Of a DNA stretch of 64,000 bases, positions 48,239 through 57,248 are shown piece by piece (position 1 is the first letter of the stretch; each line of letters opens with the position of its first letter). The stretch covers positions 24,595 to 88,594 of the forward strand of contig NZ_BACQ01000014.1 in assembly GCF_000260435.1 (NCBI RefSeq), read 5' to 3'. The notes under the pieces are model-generated. The model was not told where the DNA came from and ran no database searches. It saw only the letters and a program-made list of their open reading frames with translations. Origin of the DNA: Lacticaseibacillus zeae DSM 20178 = KCTC 3804. Lineage in GTDB: Bacteria > Bacillota > Bacilli > Lactobacillales > Lactobacillaceae. Made by a program: the position numbers and the translations under genes.

Positions 48239-48882
48239 TGGCCATCACCGCCTTTGCCAACGTGATAAGTCGTGTCCGCAACACTTTTGGCAAAGTCCAT
48301 ATCATGGGTGACCACGACCTGCGTCATCCCGGAAGCCTTAAACTGATTGACCATTTCGGCCACGTTCTCCCGCAACAACGGATCTAGTGCGCTGGTTGGT
48401 TCATCATACAAAAGAATTTGCGGATTCAACGCCAATGCCCGCGCGATCGCAACCCGTTGTTTTTGCCCACCGGAGAGTGAATACGGGTACGCCTTTGCTT
48501 GATCGGTGAGCGCTAATTGATCCAATAATTTCTTGGCAGTCGCGTCTGCCTGCTGTTGGTCAATCCCCTGCAGTGTCGGCGCCAACGTAATATTCCGCAT
48601 CACTGACAAATTCGGAAAAAGTTCGAAGTTTTGAAAGACAACCCCGATGATCCCTTGTTTACGCATAGCCTGAGCAGTTGTCGGTTCGCCGTTCCAGATC
48701 ATGGTGCCTGAATCAGCCTGCTCCAATCCGCTGATAATCCGCAGCAAGGTGGTTTTCCCGGCACCACTTGGGCCCACAATCGCTAGAGTCTTGCGGTCTT
48801 CAATCGTCACTGTGACATTTTTCAAGACCGGTCGGCCGTTAAAAGATTTGTTGATATTTTTCAGCTCTAACATGTTCGCCAC
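48235..48882 (-). CDS. Amino-acid ABC transporter ATP-binding protein
   Basis: 215-aa ATPase subunit: Walker A GPSGAGKTT near residue 37, signature LSGGQKQR near 135, Walker B ILLYDEPTSALDP and switch His VVTHDMDFAKSVAD. GlnQ/HisP-like. It energises the permease encoded just upstream. Confidence 0.95.
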   Translation of the reverse strand: MANMLELKNINKSFNGRPVLKNVTVTIEDRKTLAIVGPSGAGKTTLLRIISGLEQADSGTMIWNGEPTTAQAMRKQGIIGVVFQNFELFPNLSVMRNITLAPTLQGIDQQQADATAKKLLDQLALTDQAKAYPYSLSGGQKQRVAIARALALNPQILLYDEPTSALDPLLRENVAEMVNQFKASGMTQVVVTHDMDFAKSVADTTYHVGKGGDGQ

Positions 48883-48885
48883 CTC

Positions 48886-49542
48886 CTAGCGATAGTATGA
48901 AAATGCTGCTTCGATCCGTTTTTGCAGGAACGTCAGGATCAGCGTCAGCAACAGGTAAATGACCCCGACCAGCACAAGCGGCAACAAGGTGACATCGCGG
49001 GCACTGGCAATGTTCCCGGCCCGCAACAGATCGCCTAATCCGATGACATAAACCAAGCTGGAATCTTTCACGAGGTTGATGACTTCGTTACCAATGGACG
49101 GCAGCACGATTTTGACGACTTGCGGGATAACGACATACCGCAATGCCTGCCAGCGCGTCATGTTCAAAACGGTACTGGCTTCAAATTGCCCTTCATCAAC
49201 GGCGCCAAAACCGCCACGAAAGATTTCTGCAAAGTAGGCGGCGTAATTCAGAATAAAGGCAACTAAGGCCGCTGAGAACCGATCAAAAACAATCCCGATA
49301 ATCGGTAAGCCGTAAAAGATAAACATTAATTGCAACAATAATGGCGTGCCCCGAAAGACCCAAACATAGCCTTCCAAAAGACCTTTCCCTGCCTTGCCCA
49401 GAATCGATTTAGGCTTGGGAATGAGTCCCACTGACAAAATCAAGCCAAGTGGAATGGCGCCTACCAACGTGATGGCAAAAATCCCCAAAGTCATTTTCAC
49501 ACCAGATAATAAGGCCGGTAAAATCTGAAAAATATAAGTCAT
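48886..49542 (-). CDS. Amino-acid ABC transporter permease
   Basis: 218-aa membrane subunit of the HisM/GlnP family: about five membrane segments and the EAA loop (FEASTVLNMTRWQALRYVVIPQ). First gene after the double T-box leader; the ATPase gene begins 3 nt later. Confidence 0.94.
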   Translation of the reverse strand: MTYIFQILPALLSGVKMTLGIFAITLVGAIPLGLILSVGLIPKPKSILGKAGKGLLEGYVWVFRGTPLLLQLMFIFYGLPIIGIVFDRFSAALVAFILNYAAYFAEIFRGGFGAVDEGQFEASTVLNMTRWQALRYVVIPQVVKIVLPSIGNEVINLVKDSSLVYVIGLGDLLRAGNIASARDVTLLPLVLVGVIYLLLTLILTFLQKRIEAAFSYYR

Positions 49543-49651
49543 GGTGCTTCCTCCTTCAAATCCGTGGCAACTTTACTGCCATGGTTTCTGTTCATTTTAT
49601 TAAACGCGTTTTGTGGTTGGCGGGCCGCACCCGGTGACCGACTAATAATGC

Positions 49652-49690
49652 AAAAAAGCGCCCTCTTGCTCTGCTTGCAAGAGGACGCTT
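49652..49690 (-). terminator. Second T-box terminator
   Basis: On the minus strand AAGCGTCCTCTTGC pairs with GCAAGAGGGCGCTT, followed by TTTTGC; competes with the second antiterminator. Confidence 0.88.
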
Positions 49691-49786
49691 TTTTGCGCGG
49701 TACCACCTCAGTTTGACGACTGTTCACACAGCCGACCTCATGTGGTTGAAATCAACTTCATAAGCCTCATTCGAAATCGCAGTCAT

Positions 49787-49822
49787 AAAAAAATCCTCTT
49801 ACAGCAAGTTGCTGTAAGAGGA
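49787..49822 (-). terminator. First T-box terminator
   Basis: On the minus strand TCCTCTTACAGCAA pairs with TTGCTGTAAGAGGA, followed by seven U. Confidence 0.9.
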
Positions 49823-50163
49823 CGGCTTAAACCGCGGTTCCACCTCAGATTTACCAATTGCTCACACAATCAGTCTCATGTAGTTGTTTCAACCACGGCG
49901 ATAACGAGCCCAACCGAGACGACCTACTAAAGTTCAATCGTCCACTCATGGATGTGTGATCAACGGATGACTATCCGGTTCCCATCAACCCGGACTCGCT
50001 TAAAATCATGACCGCTGATCGATTCCACTCAACGCTTTAATGAATTGTCACTAAATTACACCGAAAATCAGCGAAAGTCAACTATTGCTAAAAATTTGTG
50101 CAGCTTTTCCCGGAAACGTGATGGCCGAATCCTAGCGTCGACGCACCACCCCGCGTGGATTAA

Positions 50164-50961
50164 TTAGTTATGCCGATGAAAAAGCTTTGACCAGAAGCCT
50201 TGCTTTTTAAGGCGAATGTCCATGAGCGGTACACTGTCACCCAAAAGTCGCCGGGCAATATTGCGATAACCTTTGCTGGCCAAATCATCGGGATCCATGA
50301 CAATCGCTTCACCTTTGTTGGAGCTCTCAATCACACCGTCGTCATCAACGATGATCCCCAACAAATCGAGCCCCAAATGACTGGTGATTTCGTCAATGTC
50401 CATCGAGCGGCCATCTGCCAGCATATTTTGCCGAATGCGGTTGATGATCAGTCGCGGTTTTAGCGGCATATCCCGCTGCTCAAGCAAACCAACCACCCGA
50501 TCGGCATCACTGACTGCCGAAATTTCCGGTGTGGTGACCACAATCGCCCCATCAGCAGCCCCCGTGGCATTGCGAAAGCCTTGCTCAATCCCAGCAGGCG
50601 AATCAAGAATGATATAGTCAAAATCCGGCCGCAACTGTTCAACAATTTCGACAACCTGCTCTGGCTCTATGGCATCTTTTTCAGCATTCTGCGCCGCTGG
50701 CAATAAGTATAAAAGATCATCAAAGCGTTTGTCTTTGATCAAGGCTTGATGCAATTTAGCCCGGCCGGTAGCGACATCGACAATGTCATAAATAATCCGA
50801 TTAGAGAGCCCCATGACCACATCCAAATTACGCAGGCCAATATCAAGGTCCAATAAAACCACCCGCTTGCCTTGCAAAGCCAATGCGGTGCCGATGTTAG
50901 CCGAGGTGGTCGTTTTGCCGACGCCACCTTTACCGGAAGTAACCACTAACGCTGTACCCAT
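50164..50961 (-). CDS. minD: Septum-site determining ATPase MinD
   Basis: Deviant Walker ATPase that recruits MinC to the membrane and blocks polar septation. SGKGGVGKTTTSANIG at residue 9, switch I and Walker B VVLLDLDIGLRNLD, and a C-terminal amphipathic membrane-targeting helix (RLKKQGFWSKLFHRHN). 265 aa. Directly follows minC. No MinE gene nearby, as expected for DivIVA-containing Firmicutes. Confidence 0.97.
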   Translation of the reverse strand: MGTALVVTSGKGGVGKTTTSANIGTALALQGKRVVLLDLDIGLRNLDVVMGLSNRIIYDIVDVATGRAKLHQALIKDKRFDDLLYLLPAAQNAEKDAIEPEQVVEIVEQLRPDFDYIILDSPAGIEQGFRNATGAADGAIVVTTPEISAVSDADRVVGLLEQRDMPLKPRLIINRIRQNMLADGRSMDIDEITSHLGLDLLGIIVDDDGVIESSNKGEAIVMDPDDLASKGYRNIARRLLGDSVPLMDIRLKKQGFWSKLFHRHN

Positions 50962-51618
50962 CTACATTGCCTCCATTTGCTTGAATAATCGCGGCCGAAG
51001 ATTCGCCAGTTCAGCCATTTTGGCGTGTGTCATTGTATGTAACTCACTTAAATAAGCAACCGGCTTGAGGGGATCATAGTGATCAGCGACAATCTCGATC
51101 ACATCGGCAATCCGCACCTGACTGGCCCCTTCAAGATCGCCAACCACAACGGCGCGCGTATCCCCTTGGCTGCCAGCCTGCACCACGCCGCTGACCTTAC
51201 CCATCACAAAAACATTCCCGGAAGCACATAGAGTCGCACCGGAATGCAGATCGCCCAAGAACAGGACGTCACCCATGATGTCAATCGTTTGGCCAGACCG
51301 AACCACGCCACCAATACGATGCGTCATTTTGGCCGTCACCATATCGGCCACCACATCTTTATCAACGACCGCACTGGTAATGCCATTGATTGAAAAACGC
51401 GGATAATCAGCGAAAACCGATTGAATTTGGGCAAGCTGCTCTTCAGTCAACAAACGATTACCGGTTTCCAAGCGATAACTGACTTCACCAGTCGGCGTTT
51501 CTTCATACAGCTTCCCCAGTAACGTTTTCAGCGTCCTGATGATCTGCATAAAATCCGCCGTATCCTGAAGCTGCAGTGCCAGACTGTCGTTTCGACCTTT
51601 TAAGACCACACTGTCCAC
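50962..51618 (-). CDS. minC: Septum-site determining protein MinC
   Basis: FtsZ-assembly inhibitor partner of MinD. The N-terminal domain (LKGRNDSLALQLQDTADF) and the C-terminal beta-helical domain (RSGQTIDIMGDVLFLGDLHSGATL, ASGNVFVMGKVSGVVQAG) match the family. 218 aa. Lies between mreD and minD. Confidence 0.95.
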   Translation of the reverse strand: MDSVVLKGRNDSLALQLQDTADFMQIIRTLKTLLGKLYEETPTGEVSYRLETGNRLLTEEQLAQIQSVFADYPRFSINGITSAVVDKDVVADMVTAKMTHRIGGVVRSGQTIDIMGDVLFLGDLHSGATLCASGNVFVMGKVSGVVQAGSQGDTRAVVVGDLEGASQVRIADVIEIVADHYDPLKPVAYLSELHTMTHAKMAELANLRPRLFKQMEAM

Positions 51619-51632
51619 ATCATCACCCCAAA

Positions 51633-52163
51633 CTATTCTTCCGCTAAGTTAATCAATACCCGATGCAATGGACCATACACAATGACGAAAAGAATCAGAT
51701 TGACCGTCAACCCCGGCCCCAAATGATTGGCAATCAGCATCACCACACTGGAACTACCATAGCCAATAAAATGATTCACAAAATAATTGGCGACACCATA
51801 CAGCAGCAGCGCAATGATATACACCATCCCGACAAAAACCGCAGTGTGCGGAATGTATGGTCGAATCTGGCGAACGATATAAATCACTAGCGCGAACAAT
51901 AAAGCATTGACGCCTAATATGCCAGTGTAAAAGCTGTCGAAAATCAACCCGATCAAAGCGGCAATCCAGGTCGTGTACTTCTCTTCTGGCACCAGCAAGG
52001 TCACCATGACCAAGCCTAACAAGGTCAGCTGCGGGGTACCCATGAAACTCGGCTGCATAATCCACTGAGCTAACACGGATGCCAGACTGCCATCAATTAA
52101 TAACAGCAAAAGCAGGATTGAAATAATCCACCAATGCCCTGTAAAGTGTTTTTCGTTCAACAT
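51633..52163 (-). CDS. mreD: Rod-shape determining protein MreD
   Basis: 176-aa membrane protein with about five or six hydrophobic segments, placed directly after mreC. A component of the elongasome linking MreB to wall synthesis. The sequence is poorly conserved across bacteria; position and topology support the call. Confidence 0.93.
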   Translation of the reverse strand: MLNEKHFTGHWWIISILLLLLLIDGSLASVLAQWIMQPSFMGTPQLTLLGLVMVTLLVPEEKYTTWIAALIGLIFDSFYTGILGVNALLFALVIYIVRQIRPYIPHTAVFVGMVYIIALLLYGVANYFVNHFIGYGSSSVVMLIANHLGPGLTVNLILFVIVYGPLHRVLINLAEE

Positions 52164-52166
52164 ATA

Positions 52167-53027
52167 TCAGTCACCCTTGATTGTCCGCGAAATGACCGTC
52201 ACAACCGTTACATCATTCAGATTCGCAGCCGGTGACAAATAAACGGTATTGGCAAGCCCATAGTCATCTTTTTTAACACTAGTGACTTCGCCGATAAGCA
52301 GGCCTTTAGGAGTCATACCGCCCAAGCCGCTGGTCACGACTTTATCGCCTTTTTTAATCGCATGCTCGCTGTTCAGTTCGCCAAGAACCAAGTCACCCGA
52401 CTTTTCATCATAGCCGGTGATGATCCCGTTAACTTCTTTATCCTCACTTGTTTCAACGGCGGCAGCGACGCGATCACTGGATTTATTGGCAGTCGATAGC
52501 ATTTCGACTTTTGAACTGGTTCGGTTGACTTCAACGATCCGGCCAACCAATCCGGATCCGGCCATCACCGGCATGCCTTTTTTAACCCCTGCTGCGCTTC
52601 CTTGGTTAATCACCACCATGTTCCGCCAATCACTCGGCGTTCGCAAAATAACGGCGGCGCTGATCTGCGAGTAATCAGTCAAAGTACCATTCAATTTCAA
52701 CTGTTGTTTCAGCTGTTTGTTTTCGCGTTTGAGGGTTTGAACCTGAACTTTGGTCTGGGCCAGACTATCTAGTTGTTGTTTCAGGTGCTGATTCTCCTGG
52801 AACGTATCCATCAGGCTATGCACGTCATCCAACCCGTTGCGGGCAAAATCCCCCGGTAAGGCAACCAGGCGGCCACCGATGCCAACAACATCATTGGCAA
52901 TCCGCTGAATAAACGGCGGGGTGTTGCGATTATTGCTCGCATAAATCGACCCAGCGACCAGACCAATACTGACCAGCAAAGCGATCATGAGGGCGATCAA
53001 TTTTTTATTGGAAAAGAATTTCTGCAT
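52167..53027 (-). CDS. mreC: Rod-shape determining protein MreC
   Basis: Bitopic elongasome protein: N-terminal membrane segment (LIALMIALLVSIGLVAGSIYA), coiled coil (about residues 70-100) and an external beta-rich domain (AAVILRTPSDWRNMVVINQG, VMAGSGLVGRIVEVN). 286 aa from the ATG at 53027, which has GGAGG 5 nt upstream; the longer frame from 53093 has none. Confidence 0.95.
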   Translation of the reverse strand: MQKFFSNKKLIALMIALLVSIGLVAGSIYASNNRNTPPFIQRIANDVVGIGGRLVALPGDFARNGLDDVHSLMDTFQENQHLKQQLDSLAQTKVQVQTLKRENKQLKQQLKLNGTLTDYSQISAAVILRTPSDWRNMVVINQGSAAGVKKGMPVMAGSGLVGRIVEVNRTSSKVEMLSTANKSSDRVAAAVETSEDKEVNGIITGYDEKSGDLVLGELNSEHAIKKGDKVVTSGLGGMTPKGLLIGEVTSVKKDDYGLANTVYLSPAANLNDVTVVTVISRTIKGD

Positions 53028-53114
53028 TGGTTCCTCCGTCACACTCGCGAAAAGAGGCCAGGATCCTTCATCCCAGCCTCTTGCCACACGCAAACCATCT
53101 TCATTTATGGGCTG

Positions 53115-54116
53115 TTAACGTTTCTTTAAAACGTCAATATTCTTCAACGATTCGCCAGTTCCGATCGCAACGCAATCTAACGGGTCCTGCGCGATGAAAA
53201 CCGGTACCTTGGTTTCATCGGAAATGACATCCGGCAGATGCTTCAAGAGCGCCCCGCCACCAGTCAAGACGATACCGTGATCAATCACATCAGCCGCAAT
53301 TTCCGGAGATGTTTCTTCCAGCGTTTCCTTAATGGCGGTAATGATATCAAGCACGTTTTCATGAATCGCCGACGCAATATCCGTTGCCGAAATATCGATC
53401 GTCTTAGGCAGGCCACTTAATAAGTCACGGCCGCGTACGGTCATCCCGTCAATGTCGGCAGCTTTTTCAACCGATGCCGAACCGATTTGAATTTTCATCG
53501 CTTCAGCGGTTCGTTCGCCGATTAATAAATTAAAATTCTGGCGCAGATGATTGATAATGGCTTCGTCAAACTTATCGCCGGCCACCCGAATGGAGCGGCT
53601 CGAAACGATGCCACCTAATGAAATCGTGGCAACATCGGTTGTGCCACCACCGATATCAACGACCATACTGCCTGTCGGATCCATGACCGGCAAGCCCGCA
53701 CCGATCGCCGCGGCGTATGGTTCTTCAATCACAAACGCATCCCGTGCGCCAGCTACTTTAGCCGCATCAATGACGGCACGTTTTTCAACTTCGGTAACCC
53801 CACTTGGCACGCAAATCATTACCTGCGGATGGCTGCCATTACCCAATGCTTTTTGCATGAAGTATTTCAACATGGCCGCAGTTGTGTCGTAGTCAGCGAT
53901 GACCCCATCTTTCATTGGTCGGATCGCCACGATATTGGTCGGGGTACGACCGATCATGTCGCGGGCTTCTTCACCAACGGCAATGACTTCTTCCGTCTGG
54001 GTATTCTTCGCGACCACGGAAGGCTCATTTAAGACAATGCCCTTGCCGTCGACGTAAACTAAGGTATTTGCGGTGCCAAGATCGATCCCGATATTCTTTG
54101 ATCCAAATCCAAACAA
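53115..54116 (-). CDS. mreB: Rod-shape determining protein MreB
   Basis: Bacterial actin that guides lateral wall synthesis. Phosphate 1 [15 protein letters not shown] at residue 8, phosphate 2 [13 protein letters not shown] near 157, adenosine motif [15 protein letters not shown] near 282. 333 aa. Own promoter at 54161-54187. Confidence 0.98.
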   Translation of the reverse strand: MFGFGSKNIGIDLGTANTLVYVDGKGIVLNEPSVVAKNTQTEEVIAVGEEARDMIGRTPTNIVAIRPMKDGVIADYDTTAAMLKYFMQKALGNGSHPQVMICVPSGVTEVEKRAVIDAAKVAGARDAFVIEEPYAAAIGAGLPVMDPTGSMVVDIGGGTTDVATISLGGIVSSRSIRVAGDKFDEAIINHLRQNFNLLIGERTAEAMKIQIGSASVEKAADIDGMTVRGRDLLSGLPKTIDISATDIASAIHENVLDIITAIKETLEETSPEIAADVIDHGIVLTGGGALLKHLPDVISDETKVPVFIAQDPLDCVAIGTGESLKNIDVLKKR

Positions 54117-54160
54117 GACGTTCTCTCCTTATGCTGACTCATTTCGTATTAACTCCATGC

Positions 54161-54187
54161 ATTATAGCATATTTATTTCTGTGACAA
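54161..54187 (-). promoter_or_regulatory. Extended -10 promoter of mreB
   Basis: Minus strand TGCTATAAT (-10 TATAAT at 54166-54161). TTGTCA (54187-54182) lies 15 nt upstream, a short spacer that the extended -10 could compensate. Confidence 0.65.
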
Positions 54188-54252
54188 AATGTGAAACCGC
54201 CTGATTTTGGCACCTTACCGCCAATTTCAAAAAACCTTACAATTTTCTTGAA

Positions 54253-54921
54253 TTAATTAAAGTCCGGATCGTCTCGGGCAAAAGAATAAAACGCCTTCCC
54301 GCCGATAATCAAATGATCCAGCAAATTCATCCCTAGCAACGCTGCTGCCAACTGAAAACGGGTTGTCGTGTCGCGATCTGCCTGACTCGGCGCCGGATCG
54401 CCACTGGGATGATTGTGAACCATAATGAGATTCGTGGCACTCAACTTTAAGGCTTCACGAAATACCACCCGTGGATCAGCCAATGCAGAATCGACTGTAC
54501 CAATCGCCACCGTCTGTTCGGTAATAATCTGATTTTTAACATCTAAAAACAAAATCAGCATGGACTCCTGATTGGCACCGGCAAAACGCGAAACCATGGT
54601 CTTACCCAACTGTTCGCTATTTTTAATCTGCCCATAACGCACGGATTGTCGGCGCATCACCCGGCGGCCCAATTCCACACCAGCCAAAATGCTGGCGCGT
54701 TTGGCGGCGCCCAGTCCGCGAATGTGATCCAGTGAGTCACAATCACCTTCTGCCAAACCCTGCAAAGCCGGATAAGTTGCCAACACCTCACTCACGATTT
54801 CTTTGACCGGATAATGCTGGTTTCCCGCCCGCACAATCAGTTGCAGCAATTCCGCATCTGTCAGTGCTGCCGGTCCATGCGCCAATAACCGTTCACGCGG
54901 TTGTTCAGTTGCATCTGCCAT
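54253..54921 (-). CDS. radC: RadC family JAB/MPN-domain protein
   Basis: 222 aa: N-terminal helix-hairpin-helix region (LDHIRGLGAAKRASILAG) and a C-terminal JAB metalloprotease-like domain with HNHPSGDPAPSQAD, whose two His and Asp form the metal site. Despite the name, a direct DNA-repair role is doubtful. Encoded next to mreB, as in many Bacilli. Confidence 0.94.
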   Translation of the reverse strand: MADATEQPRERLLAHGPAALTDAELLQLIVRAGNQHYPVKEIVSEVLATYPALQGLAEGDCDSLDHIRGLGAAKRASILAGVELGRRVMRRQSVRYGQIKNSEQLGKTMVSRFAGANQESMLILFLDVKNQIITEQTVAIGTVDSALADPRVVFREALKLSATNLIMVHNHPSGDPAPSQADRDTTTRFQLAAALLGMNLLDHLIIGGKAFYSFARDDPDFN

Positions 54922-55051
54922 CGTTTTCCCCCTGGTAGCACACGTGCAGGTCGCATCAGTTCAAGTCGCACATTGCGTTTCGAGCTGATACTAATTGAAT
55001 ATCCTGGTTGCGCGCTGCGATTTTAAGCCAATTCATGACTCATTAGGAAGA

Positions 55052-55696
55052 TTACGCAAATGTGGTATGTTTTTGCAGCCAGTTCGGCAGTTCGGTGATG
55101 GCCGATAAAATGGCCGTCGCTTTCTCATCCGGTTGTTGGGCAATGCCGGGAATCATGATCACAGGCAGACCGGCACCCTCTGCGGCCGCCACCCCGACGT
55201 GCGTGTCTTCGATGACGATCGCCGGGCCAGCGCCTAAATGTCTTTTCATGACCTGATACACTTCGGGATCTGGCTTATGCGCCTTGACATCACTGCCAGT
55301 CAAAATCGGGTCAAACCAGTCTTGCCAACCGGCTGCTGCCAAAACCACATCAACATAATGCTGAGCACTACTGGTTGCCAATGCCAGCCGATAATGAGCA
55401 GCCCGCAGCGTTCTCAAGGCTTCATCAGCTCCAGGCAACACAAAATCCGCACCATTGCGAATCCGATCCAACACATCCTTGGTCGAAAATTCTTGAAACC
55501 ACGCAGCGTTTTCCGCTCCCACAAGATCTGCAATAATCTTGGCTTCGTTTGGCCCCGCCGAACCGACTAACGGGCGAAAATCATCTTCGGTTCGCTTTAA
55601 ACCCAACTCAGCTGCAGCACGCACATTGCTTTGAAGATAAATTGCTTCGGTATCAACCAAGGTCCCGTCTAGATCAAAAATCACGGTTGCTGTCAC
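55052..55696 (-). CDS. HAD-superfamily hydrolase (phosphatase)
   Basis: FDLDGTLVDTE at residue 7 is HAD motif I with nucleophile Asp; ALATSS is motif II and KPDPEVYQ...VIEDTHVGVAAAEGAG motif III/IV. 214 aa, with a helical cap after motif I, so of the PGMB/phosphoglycolate phosphatase type. Substrate unknown. The GTG start overlaps the folC stop by 4 nt (GTGA), which suggests coupling. Confidence 0.9.
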   Translation of the reverse strand: MTATVIFDLDGTLVDTEAIYLQSNVRAAAELGLKRTEDDFRPLVGSAGPNEAKIIADLVGAENAAWFQEFSTKDVLDRIRNGADFVLPGADEALRTLRAAHYRLALATSSAQHYVDVVLAAAGWQDWFDPILTGSDVKAHKPDPEVYQVMKRHLGAGPAIVIEDTHVGVAAAEGAGLPVIMIPGIAQQPDEKATAILSAITELPNWLQKHTTFA

Positions 55697-56979
55697 GACT
55701 TTCCCTCCAATAAAGTTTGGCGCACGGCAGCAGCAAGGTACAAGGATCCCGTGATCACAATCGGTTGCTCCGGATCATCGTCCAAACTGGCTGCCAATGC
55801 CGCCTGCCATGAGTCTCTTAACTGTCCTTCATGAAGCCTTTGGTATCCGGCTTCAGGTAATGCACGTGGTGTCCCCGGCACTGGCACGAGGTAAACAGTC
55901 GCAAATGCCCGTGTCAGCATATCTGCCATCGCTTCATAGTCCTTGTCAGCCAAAATACCGGCAATCACCGTGACCGGTCCGGAAAACAGTTCTTGCAACG
56001 CAGCGACCAGGCCCTTAATACCGTCCGGATTATGCGCGCCATCCAGTACAATAAACGGTGAATCGCTAATCTTTTCAAGCCGCGCCGGCCAGCGACTAGC
56101 CGCAAGTCCTTGGCGAATATCGCGCGCCGTCAATGGCCAGTGGGTTGCCTGCGCATAAACTTTAGCGGTTTTAATCGCAATCGCCATATTGCGCTGTTGA
56201 TAGTCCCCAACTAATGGAACGATCAGATCCGGTAACGATCCGTCTTCGTCTTGGTATGTCAAACGCTGTCCCCAGCCGTGCAGCTTGGCTTTGGGAACCG
56301 TGAAATCCCGACCGAAGCGAAACCACTGACTGCCGGTGGATTGCGCTTTGGCCGCTACCACTGCCGTTGCATCGGGTACCAAGTCGCCGGTGACTACCGG
56401 AACTCCCGGCGTGATGATGCCAGCCTTATGTGTCGCAATCGCCGTAATGGTATTGCCTAACAACTTCTGATGATCCAGCGCCACCTCTGTCAACACACTC
56501 ACAACCGGCGTGATGACATTGGTTGAATCCGTATCTCCGCCAATGCCGACTTCAATGACCGCCACATCAACGCGACGTTGGCGAAAATACCAAAAAGCCA
56601 AAGCGGTGACAAATTCAAACTCGGTCACATTAAAGTCAGGCTGAGCGGTGCGCAAGCCATCAAGTGCTGCCCGGGCGACCGCAACCGCCTGTACCAGTTC
56701 ATCATCGGGAATCGGCTTATGGTCAATCATCATGCGTTCATTGAAACGCATAATAAACGGCGAGGTAAACAACCCCACTTTCAGCCCGCTAGCTTCCAGC
56801 ACATGGGCAATGGCATTAGCCGTCGATCCTTTCCCGTTCGTGCCGGTAATGTGGATATAGCGACCTTCTTTCTGCGGGTCACCGAGCGCATGCAACAGCG
56901 TCAGGATACGATGATGATCGCCGGTTTTGGCTAAACGCGGAAAAGAATGAATATAAGCAACACTTTCAGAGTAGTTCAT
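55693..56979 (-). CDS. folC: Folylpolyglutamate synthase / dihydrofolate synthase
   Basis: Adds glutamates to folates, and may add the first glutamate to dihydropteroate. ITGTNGKGSTANAIAHVLEA near residue 43 is the ATP loop, followed by GLFTSPFIMRFNERM (the folate-binding loop) and HNPDGIKGLV near 315. 428 aa. Usually encoded after valS; here a terminator separates them. Confidence 0.96.
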   Translation of the reverse strand: MNYSESVAYIHSFPRLAKTGDHHRILTLLHALGDPQKEGRYIHITGTNGKGSTANAIAHVLEASGLKVGLFTSPFIMRFNERMMIDHKPIPDDELVQAVAVARAALDGLRTAQPDFNVTEFEFVTALAFWYFRQRRVDVAVIEVGIGGDTDSTNVITPVVSVLTEVALDHQKLLGNTITAIATHKAGIITPGVPVVTGDLVPDATAVVAAKAQSTGSQWFRFGRDFTVPKAKLHGWGQRLTYQDEDGSLPDLIVPLVGDYQQRNMAIAIKTAKVYAQATHWPLTARDIRQGLAASRWPARLEKISDSPFIVLDGAHNPDGIKGLVAALQELFSGPVTVIAGILADKDYEAMADMLTRAFATVYLVPVPGTPRALPEAGYQRLHEGQLRDSWQAALAASLDDDPEQPIVITGSLYLAAAVRQTLLEGKS

Positions 56980-57129
56980 CGTTAACTTCCTTCAATCGTG
57001 ACATCCATGCAGACACCGCTTTTGCAGCGCCTCAATATGGCTTAATCATACCAGAAAATGCTGGTCGGCTCGTTCACTGACAACAGAAATTTTTGTCAGA
57101 TTCAGGTGAACACACGGATTTACGTGTAC

Positions 57130-57166
57130 AAAAAAGATCGCACCAATTTGGGAGGCGATCTTTTTT
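57130..57166. terminator. Terminator between valS and folC
   Basis: AAAAAAGATCGC pairs with GCGATCTTTTTT around a 13-nt loop; symmetric, so active on the minus strand after valS. Confidence 0.9.
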
Positions 57167-57248
57167 AGTAGCCTAACGTATTGTTCACGCTCACCACTTG
57201 AATGTTGGCGGGCAAAATACTTTAACAGCAAGAAAGAGCTTCGACCTC

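Larger units (their letters stand above)
49640..50060 (-). ncRNA. T-box leader with duplicated antiterminator/terminator, probable Met specifier
   Basis: Reading the minus strand: a Stem I region (about 50050-49900) with a candidate specifier ATG at 49949-49947; a first T-box core AGGTGGAACCGCGG (complement 49832-49845) with terminator 49822-49787; then a second core AGGTGGTACCGCGC (about 49708-49695) with terminator 49690-49652. The second module repeats the Stem III and antiterminator part (CACATGAGGTCGGCTGTGTG versus CTACATGAGACTGATTGTGT) but has no Stem I. The specifier call is tentative. Confidence 0.85.

Noticed and set aside
56578..56934. Plus-strand ORF of 118 codons
   Set aside because: It is antisense to folC and without any motif.
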